Positions 1 to 10,000 of a DNA stretch of 64,000 nt are shown one piece after another (the first letter of the stretch is position 1; every line of letters begins with the position of its first letter). A model generated the notes under the pieces. It had not been told where the DNA came from and made no database searches. It was given only the letters and a program-made list of their open reading frames with translations. Origin of the DNA: CAZKBP01 sp964551015 (lineage in GTDB: Bacteria; Bacteroidota; Bacteroidia; Cytophagales; Microscillaceae). The DNA lies in assembly GCA_964551015.1 (NCBI GenBank), contig CAZKBP010000001.1, positions 610,362-674,361 on the forward strand, in the 5' to 3' direction. Position numbers and translations under genes: made by a program.

Positions 1-814
1 ATGGGCAGGCCGTCGTTGGCCTGCGCCTGAAAAAGCACCTCTCCGTATTGGCGAGCATTGAGCATATCCAGCGTATTGCGGCTCCATTTGACCCCTGCGA
101 AGGCATTGACATTGGCTTTAAGCTCACCAGACTTTCCCTTTTTGGTCGTGATAATGATAACCCCTCCGGCCGCTCGTGCTCCATAGATAGCTTTGGAAGC
201 TCCGTCTCGTAGTACCTGAATAGACTCGATATCATTCGGGTTCAAACCACTGGGAAAGAAAGTCTGATTCCCGTCGATGATATACAAAGGACTCGTTCCA
301 CTGAAGCTACCAAAGCCCCTTACCTGAATATTGGCATTCGTTCCTGGTGCTCCGTCGGTCGTGATGGTAACCCCGGGTATCCGCCCTTGTAAGGATTGCA
401 AGGGATTGGCGTTGGCTTCTTTGAAAGCTTCTCCCACGTCTACTACCGAGATTGCCCCACTGATATCGGCTTTTTTCTGCTCGGTATATCCAGTTACCAC
501 GATTTCATCTAGGCTCTGAAAATCTGATTCTAACGTAACATCCATATTCGCTTGGCTATTGACCGAGATTTCCTGAGTTTTCAAGCCCACGAAAGAAAAA
601 ATTAGGGTAGCATTGGGAGAAACCTCGACCGTGTATTTCCCATCGATGTTCGTGATGGTTCCATTGGAGGTGCCTTTTTCTATCACGTTTACCCCAGGGA
701 GGGTTTCTCCGTTGGAGGCATCACTGACTGTACCACTGACGGTGATCTTGTCTTGAGCCAGACTGCAATCGATTGCAGCCAGCCATAAAATAAAAAGTAT
801 GACTATTTTTCTCA
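1..814 (-). CDS. SusC-family TonB-dependent outer-membrane receptor, 5' part (partial)
   Basis: N-terminal 271 residues of a SusC/RagA-type TonB-dependent receptor; the rest leaves the window at base 1. The start is the ATG at 814, which gives a clean signal peptide (MRKIVILFILWLAA, cleavage after SLAQ). Then comes a carboxypeptidase-D-like beta-sandwich (GTVSDASNGETLPGVNV, about residues 27-95), a TonB-box-like stretch DEIVVTGY, and the start of the plug domain with the hallmark runs LQGRIPGV, VRGFGS, PLYIIDG and ESIQVLRDGASKAIYG. The family imports oligosaccharides with a SusD lipoprotein, which should lie just beyond the window. It follows the fructokinase gene by 40 bp on the same strand, so it is probably co-transcribed with the sugar porter and kinase. 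Substrate is inferred from those neighbours. Confidence 0.93.
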
Positions 815-854
815 TAAGAATTTTAGGTTTTGTTTGTTCATTTTTTTGATTGAT

Positions 855-1754
855 TTATTGGGCTGATGTTTGAATAAAATCTTCTATAATTTCCGCGTTA
901 ATCGCGGGGGTTGCTCCCTCTTGGGTTGCGACGTAAGCCCCGACGGCGCAGGCGTATTTCAAGCATTCTTGAGGGTTTTCTCCTTCTATTTTTTTGTTTA
1001 ATAAAGCCGCCAGAAAAGCATCCCCACTCCCAATGGTATCTTTGACTGCTACCTTGAAAGCAGGCTGATGATAAAACTGCCCTGCTTCTAAAAGCCAAGC
1101 CCCTTTTTCGCCTAAGGAGACACAAACAGATTGTAAAGCGAAGTGATTGGCAAGAAAGCGCATTTGCTTCTGAGCATCTTCCACATCAGTATGCCAGCCT
1201 GTAATTTCGTGAAGCTCATGGTGATTCATCTTGACCATGTCAGCCGCTTCTAGCAAATGATTAACTCGTTCTTGGTTGTAGTGAGGAGGGCGCAAATTCA
1301 CATCAAAGACTTTGTAAGAAGCTTTCTCCAAAAGCGTGTACAGCGTGTTGCGAGAAGGCTCTTGACGCGTGATGAGGCTCCCGTAAACAAAGATATCTGC
1401 TCGGCTGACTAACTCTTCCATCTCACTTCGATACTGAATGTAATCCCAGGCTACGGGTTGGACAATTTTGTAGATGACTTCTTTGGCATCGGTGATATTG
1501 GCCTTGACCACGCCCGTGAGATGCGTTTCTCCTTTCTGGACAAACTTTACGGGAACATTTTTCTGTTTGAGAAAAGCGAGAAGTTCTTCTCCCAGGTTGT
1601 CATTTCCAATCTTGCTAATGAGGAAAGTAGGTATCCCGAAGTTGTTTAAGTGCACGGCGACATTCATAGGGCCGCCGCCAGGTTGGCGACCATTGGGAAG
1701 TACATCCCAGAGCATTTCGCCGTAAGCAATAATGGTTTTGTCTGTGTTTTTCAT
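855..1754 (-). CDS. PfkB-family carbohydrate kinase, probable fructokinase
   Basis: 299-residue ribokinase/PfkB-type sugar kinase, the usual length. The N-terminal sugar-binding signature GGGPMNVAVHL (about residues 26-36) and the C-terminal ATP/anion-hole signature DTIGSGDAF (239-247, catalytic Asp245) are both intact. Members phosphorylate sugars with ATP in the cytoplasm; the N-terminus (AYGEMLWDVLP) resembles bacterial fructokinases. The start codon overlaps the stop of the upstream MFS sugar porter gene (ATGA), showing translational coupling, and susC follows. The order sensor-porter-kinase-susC resembles the Bacteroides thetaiotaomicron fructan locus, so fructose is the likely substrate; other hexoses cannot be excluded. 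Confidence 0.88.
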   Translation of the reverse strand: MKNTDKTIIAYGEMLWDVLPNGRQPGGGPMNVAVHLNNFGIPTFLISKIGNDNLGEELLAFLKQKNVPVKFVQKGETHLTGVVKANITDAKEVIYKIVQPVAWDYIQYRSEMEELVSRADIFVYGSLITRQEPSRNTLYTLLEKASYKVFDVNLRPPHYNQERVNHLLEAADMVKMNHHELHEITGWHTDVEDAQKQMRFLANHFALQSVCVSLGEKGAWLLEAGQFYHQPAFKVAVKDTIGSGDAFLAALLNKKIEGENPQECLKYACAVGAYVATQEGATPAINAEIIEDFIQTSAQ

Positions 1755-3106
1755 GAGACGCTTGCTTTTTCAAGTTGATCTTCTAATTGTTCAAGAGAGG
1801 TGCCTTTGGTTTCGGGCATCAAGAAAGCGGTAAACAGGAGTTGTAATACCATGAAGCCCGCGAAGAAGGCAAAGACAGGCCAGGGATTGTCCCCGTAGAT
1901 TCCTTCTTCACTATCTATAAATATCGGAGTAAGTTGCGTAATCAGAGCCGCAAAAACCCAATGAGTGCCACAGCCAAGAGACTGTCCGTAAGCACGTACC
2001 TGATTGGGGAATATCTCGGAGATAAAGACCCAAATCACCGAGCCTTGACCCACGGCGTGGGAGGCAATAAATACCAAGATAAAGACCAGTAGGAGAAGCG
2101 AGGAGGCTCCAGTATAAAAGGAGTAAGCTACCATCGCGAGGCTCAGAATATAACCTAGCGAACCGATATACATTAATTGCTTACGTCCTGCCCGATCTAT
2201 CAAGTACATGCCCAAAAGGGTAAATACCAGATTGATCCCGCCAATGGCGATGGAGTTAAATAACGACTCTTGGGAAGCCAGTCCCGCTTTTTCCAGTAGC
2301 TCGGGTGCGTAGTAGAGGATAAAGTTGATACCCGATAGTTGATTGAAAAAGGCAATTAAAAAAGCCAAGGTAATAGGTCTGAAATACTGAGGAGAGAAAA
2401 AACGAACACGCGTTTGATTGGCCTCTTGATGAGTTTGGATTTGAAGCAGAATATTTTTGGCCTCTGCTCGGCTAGCGGTTTGCTCTAAGATAGATAATGC
2501 TTCCTCATTTTTACCTTTTTTGAGTACCAGCCAGCGTGGGCTATTGGGTACGGCCAAGATCATAATAGAGTAGAATAAAGCCGGAACGGCCTCTACGCCA
2601 AGCATGAACCGCCAATCATTATCTCCACCTACTCCCGAGAGCAAATAGTTGGAAATAAAGGCAATCAAAATTCCAAAAACAATATTAAATTGATAAAGCG
2701 CAACCAAACCTCCTCGCTGCTTGGGAGCCGCGATCTCGGAAATATAAGTCGGAGCGGCTACCGAAGAAGCACCTACTCCCACGCCCCCGATGAAGCGGAA
2801 AAAAGAGAAAATATAGGGATCAGGCGCAAGTGCCGAACCCAGAGCAGAAAGGAGATACAAGATACCAATCCAAAAGAGGGTCTTTTTACGGCCGTACACA
2901 TCACAAGGAATCCCACCCAAGAGCGCGCCCAGAACCGTACCCCAAAGTGCCATGGACATGATGAAAGTTCCGTGAAAGAAAGGACTCGTATTCCAAAGAA
3001 TTTTGATGGGAAGGTTGGCTCCGGAGATGACCACCGTATCGAAGCCAAATAAAAATCCGGCTAGAGCAACGGTGATAGACCAAGTAAAGGTTTTGCTGTT
3101 TTTCAT
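1751..3106 (-). CDS. MFS sugar porter (XylE/GLUT type)
   Basis: 451-residue inner-membrane symporter of the sugar-porter subfamily, twelve predicted transmembrane helices. Family motifs are visible: GFDTVVISGA in helix 1, GRKKT (72-76) in the loop after helix 2, the duplicated DRAGRKQL in the C-terminal half, PNSPRWLV before the central loop, NQLSGINFILYYAPE in helix 7 and the C-terminal PETKGTSLEQLE. These proteins take up monosaccharides such as fructose, xylose or glucose with protons. First gene of a minus-strand operon with the kinase (4-bp overlap) and susC. A Bacteroidota-type -7 box lies 25 bp upstream and three direct repeats lie further upstream. Confidence 0.92.
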   Translation of the reverse strand: MKNSKTFTWSITVALAGFLFGFDTVVISGANLPIKILWNTSPFFHGTFIMSMALWGTVLGALLGGIPCDVYGRKKTLFWIGILYLLSALGSALAPDPYIFSFFRFIGGVGVGASSVAAPTYISEIAAPKQRGGLVALYQFNIVFGILIAFISNYLLSGVGGDNDWRFMLGVEAVPALFYSIMILAVPNSPRWLVLKKGKNEEALSILEQTASRAEAKNILLQIQTHQEANQTRVRFFSPQYFRPITLAFLIAFFNQLSGINFILYYAPELLEKAGLASQESLFNSIAIGGINLVFTLLGMYLIDRAGRKQLMYIGSLGYILSLAMVAYSFYTGASSLLLLVFILVFIASHAVGQGSVIWVFISEIFPNQVRAYGQSLGCGTHWVFAALITQLTPIFIDSEEGIYGDNPWPVFAFFAGFMVLQLLFTAFLMPETKGTSLEQLEDQLEKASVS

Positions 3107-3130
3107 ACGGGGTAGCGTTTAATTGTACCC

Positions 3131-3138
3131 CAAAGCTA
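3131..3138 (-). promoter_or_regulatory. Candidate -7 promoter element for the sugar porter operon
   Basis: Read on the minus strand the bases are TAGCTTTG, which fits the Bacteroidota -7 consensus TAnnTTTG. It ends 24 bases before the ATG of the porter gene. A matching TTTG -33 box is not clear (TTTA lies 17 bases upstream), so this is a weak call that might depend on an activator. Confidence 0.35.
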
Positions 3139-3180
3139 ATTGACCTTTACCAAGATAAATTTGGATTCTGTTTCAAATGT

Positions 3181-3305
3181 TTTAAATCTGGTTACACAAA
3201 TTAATAAATTTCTAAAACGCTGATAATCAGATTAATAAAAAACAAATTGGCACAAGAGAGAATTTAGACTTTCAATTTGGTTACTTCTGCTTTCAATCTG
3301 GTTAC
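3181..3305 (-). promoter_or_regulatory. Three direct repeats, candidate binding sites of the hybrid regulator
   Basis: Three same-orientation copies of TTTnAATnTGGTTAC lie at 3181-3195, 3270-3284 and 3291-3305. The last two start exactly 21 bp apart (two helical turns) and share CTTTCAATyTGGTTAC. The region is the only spacer between the hybrid two-component gene and the porter-kinase-susC operon. AraC-type output domains bind tandem direct repeats upstream of the promoters they activate, so these are natural candidate sites for the adjacent regulator. The repeats are seen in the sequence; binding is inferred. Confidence 0.5.
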
Positions 3306-3352
3306 ATACAAAGAGCAGGAAGGCTAGTTATTGATTTATTCAAAGATGAAAT

Positions 3353-6145
3353 TTAGGAATTTTTAGGAGACCCTTGCTGCTTAAATTCAGAGGGAGAGAC
3401 TTGATATTTGGATTTGAAAGAAGTGGAAAAATAAGCAGGGGAGGCAAAGCCGACCTGATAAGCAACTTCGGCGATAGAGAGTTCTGGTTTTTTCAGGAGC
3501 TGAGCGGCTTTTTTGAGACGTACTTCCTTGATATAATCGGTAGGAGTATATTCGGTCAGGCTCTTGATCTTACGGTAAAGTTGCACACGGGATAAACCAA
3601 TCTCTTGACAAATATCTTCTACTTGAAAATCAGAATCGTGGATATTTTTCTCCACGCAACTAATAAAATCATTCAAGAATTTTTTATCTAGATGATTGAC
3701 GTGGTTGAGGGTGTCATTTTTTAATAAATCGTGTTGATAACGTTCCCTGAGAATTTGTCGATTGTGTAAGAGGGAGCGAATATTTTCCATCAAAAAAACG
3801 GGATTAAAGGGCTTAATCAAGTAACTATCTGCCCCAGTTTGCATACCTCGAACCTGTTCCTCTTGGGTATCACTAGCTGTGAGCAGAATGATAGGGATGT
3901 GTGAAGTGCGTATGTCATTTTTGAGCTTTCTCGTGATACTCAAACCGTTCAGACTAGGAAGTGTGATATCACATACAATCAAATCGGGGATTCCTTCCAT
4001 GGCTCTTTCCAGTCCTTTTTGCCCGTCGGCCTCTTCCCAGAGCTCATAATGTTCAGATAATTTGCTTCTCAGGAAAATTCTCAGATCAGGATTATCCTCG
4101 ATGAGCAAAATACTTTGTGTTCTGGTGGTGATCTTTTCTTCAAATGAAGGCACTTCCACTTGACTCAATTCCTCAGCATACATAGTAGCGATGTCTTTGG
4201 AGACTTCGCTCGTGGGTAATTGGCTCATTTCCTCTGAGGCTAAGTGAGCCTGCCCGAGAGGTAAAGTAATTTCAAAGCAGGTGCCTTTGCCTTTCTGGCT
4301 TTCCACGCTAATGTCCCCGTGGTGCAATAGCATCAACTCTCTCGATAAAGATAAGCCTAAGCCTGTACCTAAAGTGCTATAGCTCTCGCCTTGATAAAAT
4401 CGGTCAAAAGCATGGGCGGTATGCTCTGGCGACATGCCTCTTCCGTTGTCTTTGACGCGAATCTTGACCATCTGTTTTTGGGAAATTTCTTCTATTTCTA
4501 TATAAATCAAGCCTTTGTCTTGAGTAAACTTGAAGGCATTAGAAAGCAGATTAAACAGGACTTTGTCTAGTTTGTTAGGATCAAACCATAAATTCAAAGT
4601 CGAGATATTGCTTTTCAGTTGGTAATCGATTGCTCTACCTTGAGCCGTTCGGTCAAAGGACATTTTAATATTCTTCAAAAAGGAAATGAGATCACTTTGG
4701 GTAGCCTCGAGCACCATTTTCTGATTCTCAATCTTCCGAAAGTCCATCAATTGTGTTACTAATCTGAGCAAGCGATAGGCATTCTTGCGTACTAACTTTA
4801 GATCTGTTTGGAATGAGGCAGGCAGCGTTTTGCTGGTTTGGAGCATTTCCTCGACCGGAGCTAAAATCAGTGTCAAAGGTGTGCGAAATTCGTGAGAAAT
4901 GTTAGTAAAGAACTTGAACTTTGCTTCGTTTGCGGCACGGGCTTCTTCGGCCATTTCCTCGATCTGATTTCTTTGCTGTAATATTTCCTCATTTTTTTGC
5001 TTGAGGTCTTGGTTGATTTTTTGTTTGGATCGAAGTGCTTTCCAAGTCAAAAAACCCAATGCCAAGCTCATTACCAAACTACCCAAGAGAATAAAAAGTA
5101 AATTTCGCTGACTGCGATAGAGTTTCCTTTGCGTTTCCAAAACTTTCTCCTGCCGCATGATATCTTCCTGTTGACTCAGGATTTTACGATTCTGGAGTTG
5201 CATGACCCGTGCGTTATTAGAGTCTACGATCGTGGTTTGTAGCGTATTATCCTTTTTGAAATCTTCTTTATTAAGAATCTTGGCAGCCAAACGAACCGCT
5301 TGATCTCCTCCCGTGGGATAGAGCAGACTAGCATCCAACGTACCATCATCTACCATTTGGATACCTCCTCTGGCACCAGAAAGCGCATCTACGCCTACGA
5401 ACCGAATTTCTTTTTCTTTGCCCAAGGCTTTACAGACTTCAAATGCTCCCAGAGCCATTTGGTCATTATGGGCAAAAATTAAGTCTACTTCCTCGATTTC
5501 TGCTTTCCGTTTCAACAGTTTTGCCTTGGCAATCTGTTTCTGCCATTTTCCTTTGACTTCGTGGATGATTTGTATTTCTGGATAACTAGCCAATGCTTCC
5601 CGAAAGCCACGGCTACGCTCGATGGCAGGAGAGGAACCCGCTAGACCCCAAATCTCGATGACTTTGCCTTGCCCCTCGAGCAGATTAGTGATGTATTTTC
5701 CGGCAAGCTTGCCAATCTCGTAGTTATCCGCTCCTAAATAGGCTGTATACTGACTGGAAGTCGTTTTACGATCTAGGATAATCACGGGAATCCCCGTGTT
5801 GAAAGCCTTCTCCACGATGGGCGTAATTGGTTCGGCTTCATTAGGAGAAACGATGAGCAAGTCTACTTTTTGCTCGATGAAAAATTGAATATCTTGAATC
5901 TGTTTTTGATTACGATTCTTTGCGTCCAGAATTTCTAATTTTAGCTCAGGGTGAAATGCTATTTCCCTCTCCATTTCCGCACGCATGGCCTGCCGCCAAG
6001 CATCTCCTTCTGTGCACTGGGAAAAGCCAATGGTATAACCCTGATCCTTCTCTGAGGGAGTACAGGCGAAAAAAAATAGAAGACACCAAAAACAACAACA
6101 TCGAGCCATACGTGCCTCCAGAAGTCCAAAAAAAATTTTGATCAT
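3353..6145 (-). CDS. Hybrid two-component system with periplasmic sugar-binding sensor (BT1754-like)
   Basis: 930-residue sensor and transcription factor in one chain. An N-terminal signal/anchor segment (residues 13-28, ending FFAC, lipobox-like) leads into a LacI/RbsB-type periplasmic binding domain (about 35-315; e.g. VIILDRKT, FAHNDQMALGAFE, FVGVDALSG). A transmembrane helix follows (about 348-370), then a coiled coil, HisKA (FFTNISHEFRTPLTL, His418), HATPase_c (LLSNAFKFT, DNGRGM, GTGLGLSLS), a receiver (about 676-790; Asp726, Lys778) and an AraC-type HTH (about 825-925). Most hybrid systems of this phylum use Reg_prop propellers; this sugar-binding form is the fructose-sensing type known from B. 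thetaiotaomicron BT1754. It probably activates the downstream porter-kinase-susC operon. Met13 is an alternative start. Confidence 0.93.
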   Translation of the reverse strand: MIKIFFGLLEARMARCCCFWCLLFFFACTPSEKDQGYTIGFSQCTEGDAWRQAMRAEMEREIAFHPELKLEILDAKNRNQKQIQDIQFFIEQKVDLLIVSPNEAEPITPIVEKAFNTGIPVIILDRKTTSSQYTAYLGADNYEIGKLAGKYITNLLEGQGKVIEIWGLAGSSPAIERSRGFREALASYPEIQIIHEVKGKWQKQIAKAKLLKRKAEIEEVDLIFAHNDQMALGAFEVCKALGKEKEIRFVGVDALSGARGGIQMVDDGTLDASLLYPTGGDQAVRLAAKILNKEDFKKDNTLQTTIVDSNNARVMQLQNRKILSQQEDIMRQEKVLETQRKLYRSQRNLLFILLGSLVMSLALGFLTWKALRSKQKINQDLKQKNEEILQQRNQIEEMAEEARAANEAKFKFFTNISHEFRTPLTLILAPVEEMLQTSKTLPASFQTDLKLVRKNAYRLLRLVTQLMDFRKIENQKMVLEATQSDLISFLKNIKMSFDRTAQGRAIDYQLKSNISTLNLWFDPNKLDKVLFNLLSNAFKFTQDKGLIYIEIEEISQKQMVKIRVKDNGRGMSPEHTAHAFDRFYQGESYSTLGTGLGLSLSRELMLLHHGDISVESQKGKGTCFEITLPLGQAHLASEEMSQLPTSEVSKDIATMYAEELSQVEVPSFEEKITTRTQSILLIEDNPDLRIFLRSKLSEHYELWEEADGQKGLERAMEGIPDLIVCDITLPSLNGLSITRKLKNDIRTSHIPIILLTASDTQEEQVRGMQTGADSYLIKPFNPVFLMENIRSLLHNRQILRERYQHDLLKNDTLNHVNHLDKKFLNDFISCVEKNIHDSDFQVEDICQEIGLSRVQLYRKIKSLTEYTPTDYIKEVRLKKAAQLLKKPELSIAEVAYQVGFASPAYFSTSFKSKYQVSPSEFKQQGSPKNS

Positions 6146-6335
6146 AGATCGTCGCTACTCATTCACATCAAATATAAAGATAGGAAGAAAATTTACGAAT
6201 ATTGTAATTCCTTTGTGAATTCACTTCTGGCAGCAAATCAGATTGAAAATAAAGAACTTAGCATTTGAATTTGAATTAAATAAGTTGCCTTGGCTCGAGC
6301 TAAGCAAAGACCAAGTGCTCCATCCTTCTGGCTAA

Positions 6336-6926
6336 CTACTTGATGTAGTAAAAATCTTTACCGATAAAATAAGTGGTCTCACCGTCGCTTCCGCCTCCAA
6401 TACCGGTATAATTATTCCGATAAATCCAACTACTTGAGTTTCTTTGGCTCTGTTTGGCCACCGCCCATACGTTGACAATGGCAGCTCCTCCTACTGGCCC
6501 AGCGTTGCCTTGGGCGTCCATCCAGTAATATCCTTTCTGGATAGGCCCCAATAGATTTTCTAAAGCATCCAAATCTGCTTGTGGAAGCTCCCGTCGATTG
6601 ATAAACACTTTAGTATTTCCAGCAGAGGCATTGCTTGCGAGTGTACCTCCTAGCTTCAAACCTGCCGCTCCGATTCCTCGGGTAGGTCCACCTTCGTAGC
6701 CCCAGAGACCGGTTTGGGAGTCATACCAATATCGTCCATCCTCAATCTTAATCCGATAACGTTGTTCAAGGTAGTTAATCGTTTGATCGTTGATTTTTTG
6801 GCGGTTGATATACACTGTGTGTTCCTGTGGGAGTTTCGCAGACGATAGTATACTCAGGGAAATAAGCATTAATGAATAAATAAATCCTAGATGAAGAGGA
6901 AATGACTTTCGGTTAATGAGTATCAT
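6336..6926 (-). CDS. Secreted protein of unknown function with duplicated domain
   Basis: 196 residues, not recognised beyond its layout. An N-terminal hydrophobic signal (about 14-33) is followed by two related units. Unit 1 (about 37-85) has VYINRQKIND, a helix ending in LEQRY, GRYWYDSQTGLWG and GGPTRG. Unit 2 (about 105-155) has VFINRRELPQ, a helix ending LENLLG, GYYWMDAQGNAGPVGG. Each pairs a short strand-helix with an aromatic YW-D-G turn. The C-terminal part carries GIGGGSDGETTYFIG. The protein is probably exported. It stands alone between the hybrid regulator and a giant secreted protein, all on the minus strand, with no coupling visible. Confidence 0.7.
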   Translation of the reverse strand: MILINRKSFPLHLGFIYSLMLISLSILSSAKLPQEHTVYINRQKINDQTINYLEQRYRIKIEDGRYWYDSQTGLWGYEGGPTRGIGAAGLKLGGTLASNASAGNTKVFINRRELPQADLDALENLLGPIQKGYYWMDAQGNAGPVGGAAIVNVWAVAKQSQRNSSSWIYRNNYTGIGGGSDGETTYFIGKDFYYIK

Positions 6927-7041
6927 AAGGCAAGGGGTTTAAGTGTAACATCTCTTAAAAGGCGAATGCATTCTCCATTCGAGGATTAGTGTTGATGAAA
7001 GGCATTTGTTACCCCTTTGGAAAGTTTTTTTTTAAGAAAAA

Positions 7042-10000
7042 TTAATGCAGTATGATTTTTTTACGAGCGATCAATTCGCCTAGCTGAATCTCTAAAAAAA
7101 AGAGGCCGCGCGGAAGAGAGCTTGTATCCAAGGTACGCTGCCAGTCAAAAGCCACTTTCTGGTCTTTCCAAACTGCCACCACCTGCCCCTGAAGATCTAT
7201 CAATTCTATTTGCATGGATGCATTTTGGGGGTGAGCTAACTGCAAGCGCACCTGATCTTCTCCGGGGTTGGGAGATACTTGTAAAGCTTTGGAAATATCA
7301 GCCTCTCCCAGAGAGGTTACCCCAAAATAAAATAAATTGGAAGTAGAAGCGCATTCCTGAAAGCTCACCACCACGAAATAAACTCCTGGCTCGGTAGGTT
7401 CATAAAAATCGTCATTCGCACCCGGAACCAATGTATAATCATGATACCACTGGTAATGGTCGGCATCCCGAATAGAAGCTTGCAATCTATCTCCATTCAA
7501 ATCGATCAAAATATCGTCTGGTGAACCTAAAACTACGACCAAGACTTCATTCAGGGAGACTTCCGAACACCCTCCTCCTACTGAAACTTCACAGCTATAA
7601 AGTCCTGTTTCCGAGGCTAAGTAATTGGGGAAATTTGCTCCCTCGATATTCTCACCGTTCTTTTTCCATTGGTAATTCGCCTGAAAAATAGTGTTGTTGA
7701 TAATCAGAGAAGCCGCTTTACCTCCACAAATAGCCTGTGTCCCTCCTTCGTCTTCTCCACCGTCGGGAATAACTACAATTTCTAGATTACAGACGGCCAA
7801 GGCACTGTCTATCTCGCTAAAATCAGACTCACCCCCTGCATTACAAGCCCGTACCTGATAATAATAGAGCGTATTGGCGGAGATATCAAGGGTATCGTTA
7901 TAAGTCTTCACGTCTATGAGCTGATCACTGATGAAGGTATCGTGGAGCAAGAAATTGTCAGGATTACCGAGTGAGCGAAAGATCTTAAAAATCACATCTG
8001 GGTCTACATCGTATTCCCAAGTAAGATCAATTTGCCCTTCTGACACCGCGCTTGCATCTAGATTGAAGGGCGGAACGGGCGTGCCGACATTGGGGTCAAT
8101 AGGAGTCTGGGCAGAAGCCTCGTTAGAATAATTGGAATTACCGTTGGCCCCGAAAGCTCGTACTCGATAGGTATAATTGATGTTGGCACTGACACTCAGG
8201 TCGCTAAAGGTGTTACTATCCGCACTCACACGGGCAATCTCTTGGAAAATATTAGCATTGAGTACATCTCGACGCTCAATACGAAAATCCTCAATTTCAT
8301 TTCTATTCCCAGAAAATTGCCAATTGAGATTGATTTGCGCAAAACTCACGGCCGTAGCTTGTAAATTCGCGGGAGCCTCCGGCAATTCAGTAGTGGTTTC
8401 GCAAGCAATATTGCTATAGGGAGAAAATCCAAGCCCTACAATGGCTCTCACCCGGTAGCAATACTCTACATTAGGGCTGAGGTTATTGTCTTGGAACGTT
8501 CGTGTATTCGCAGCTAAGTCAGCCACTGGCGTGAAGGAACCCGTCTGCCCTTGTCTTCTTTCTACGCGGTAACCCGTTTCTTCTTGAGAATTGTCATTCC
8601 AATTCAATTCAATCTGATTTTCTGAAAGTGTGATGGCACTCAGATTGGAAGGAGCTGGTGTGGGCACGATACATATTTTGCCTTCCATACTCGAGGCATC
8701 ACTACTATTTCCGATACGGATAAAGTATTCCAGACCCACTGTGGCTTCTTGTGTTATACTGGCGATTGGGATATTATTGTCAATGCTACAATTTGTTAAT
8801 ATCAAATTAGAACAGTTCCCTCGGTAAATAGCTAAATCTGGGATTTTACCATTCGTAGACTCGTATCGCACCAGAAACGATGGACTCACGCTGGTGAATC
8901 TGAGCCAGATATCTACATTGGAGAAAGGGCAATTGCTGGTATTGGGGCTAGATAAAAAATTCCCATCCGCTGTTCCCACCACCTCTAAGGGTACATCGCA
9001 ATCACCTGCTAAGAATGGGATAGCCAGAGCGCATTCACTCCCTGACACAGGAGGACGAACCGCAAAGGAAGACGCCAGCTCCGAAGAGTTGATAATGATG
9101 CTGGACGGATCAATCTGGTTGAGGGTGGCCGTTACCTGATGACCAAAGGCTAAACTCGTCTGAAAGGGGGTGATATTGTTATCCAACTCCCAAGCAGAGC
9201 CAGCGACGGTAGCCGCTCCTACATAAAAACGTGCCTGCGCATCTGTGCCACCAGCAGGGCAGCTTTGCCCACCATTCGTATAGACCTCTATTCGGTCTCC
9301 ATCGGTACATCCGATACAAGTACCCGTGATTCGGGTGGTAGAAGCGTTTGTGATGGTCGGAGGAGATAGATTAGCTGCACCATTCTCGAGGCTAATTTCT
9401 GGACCAACCTGACAATATACCAGATTTTGGCTGAGCGCAATCGGACCGGTACTGTTTTGAAAAATAATTCCATTTTGGTTAAAAGCGATGATATTACTCG
9501 ATATACTGTGGCTGGCACTACTGATTCCTTGGATATCAACGCCCGTATTGTTAGCCGAAGCGGTTGCGCCGTCCGCTTGCACACCGATGAAATTCTCGCT
9601 GATTTGAACTCCGGACGCATTTTCCAAGAAAATACCCCGTGTGTTGCCACCGATGATGTTCCCTTCTATTTCGCCACCTGTACTTTCTTCTATGTGAAAG
9701 CCATTGGTACAATTATCCAGAGAGGAATTAAAAATAGAAAAATTATTGGCGTTCATATCCGTGTAGATACCGTCTGTAAAATTAATAATCCGCAATCCAC
9801 GGACGGTACACAAGCTAGCAGATAGATGTAAGCCTATCGCACCTGCACCTGCATTGTTACCATTCACTGTAATTGGAATGGGTGCGCTATTGCCATCAAT
9901 CGTCACTGGATCGGTGATTACAGGCAAGGGGCTTGCCAGTATGATCGTACCTCCTACCTCGAACTCGATCGTCTTCAAAGTGCTCACCTTATTGGCATTA

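Noticed and set aside
331..519. Plus-strand frame within the susC region
   Set aside because: It is antisense to the clear SusC N-terminal and plug-domain sequence.
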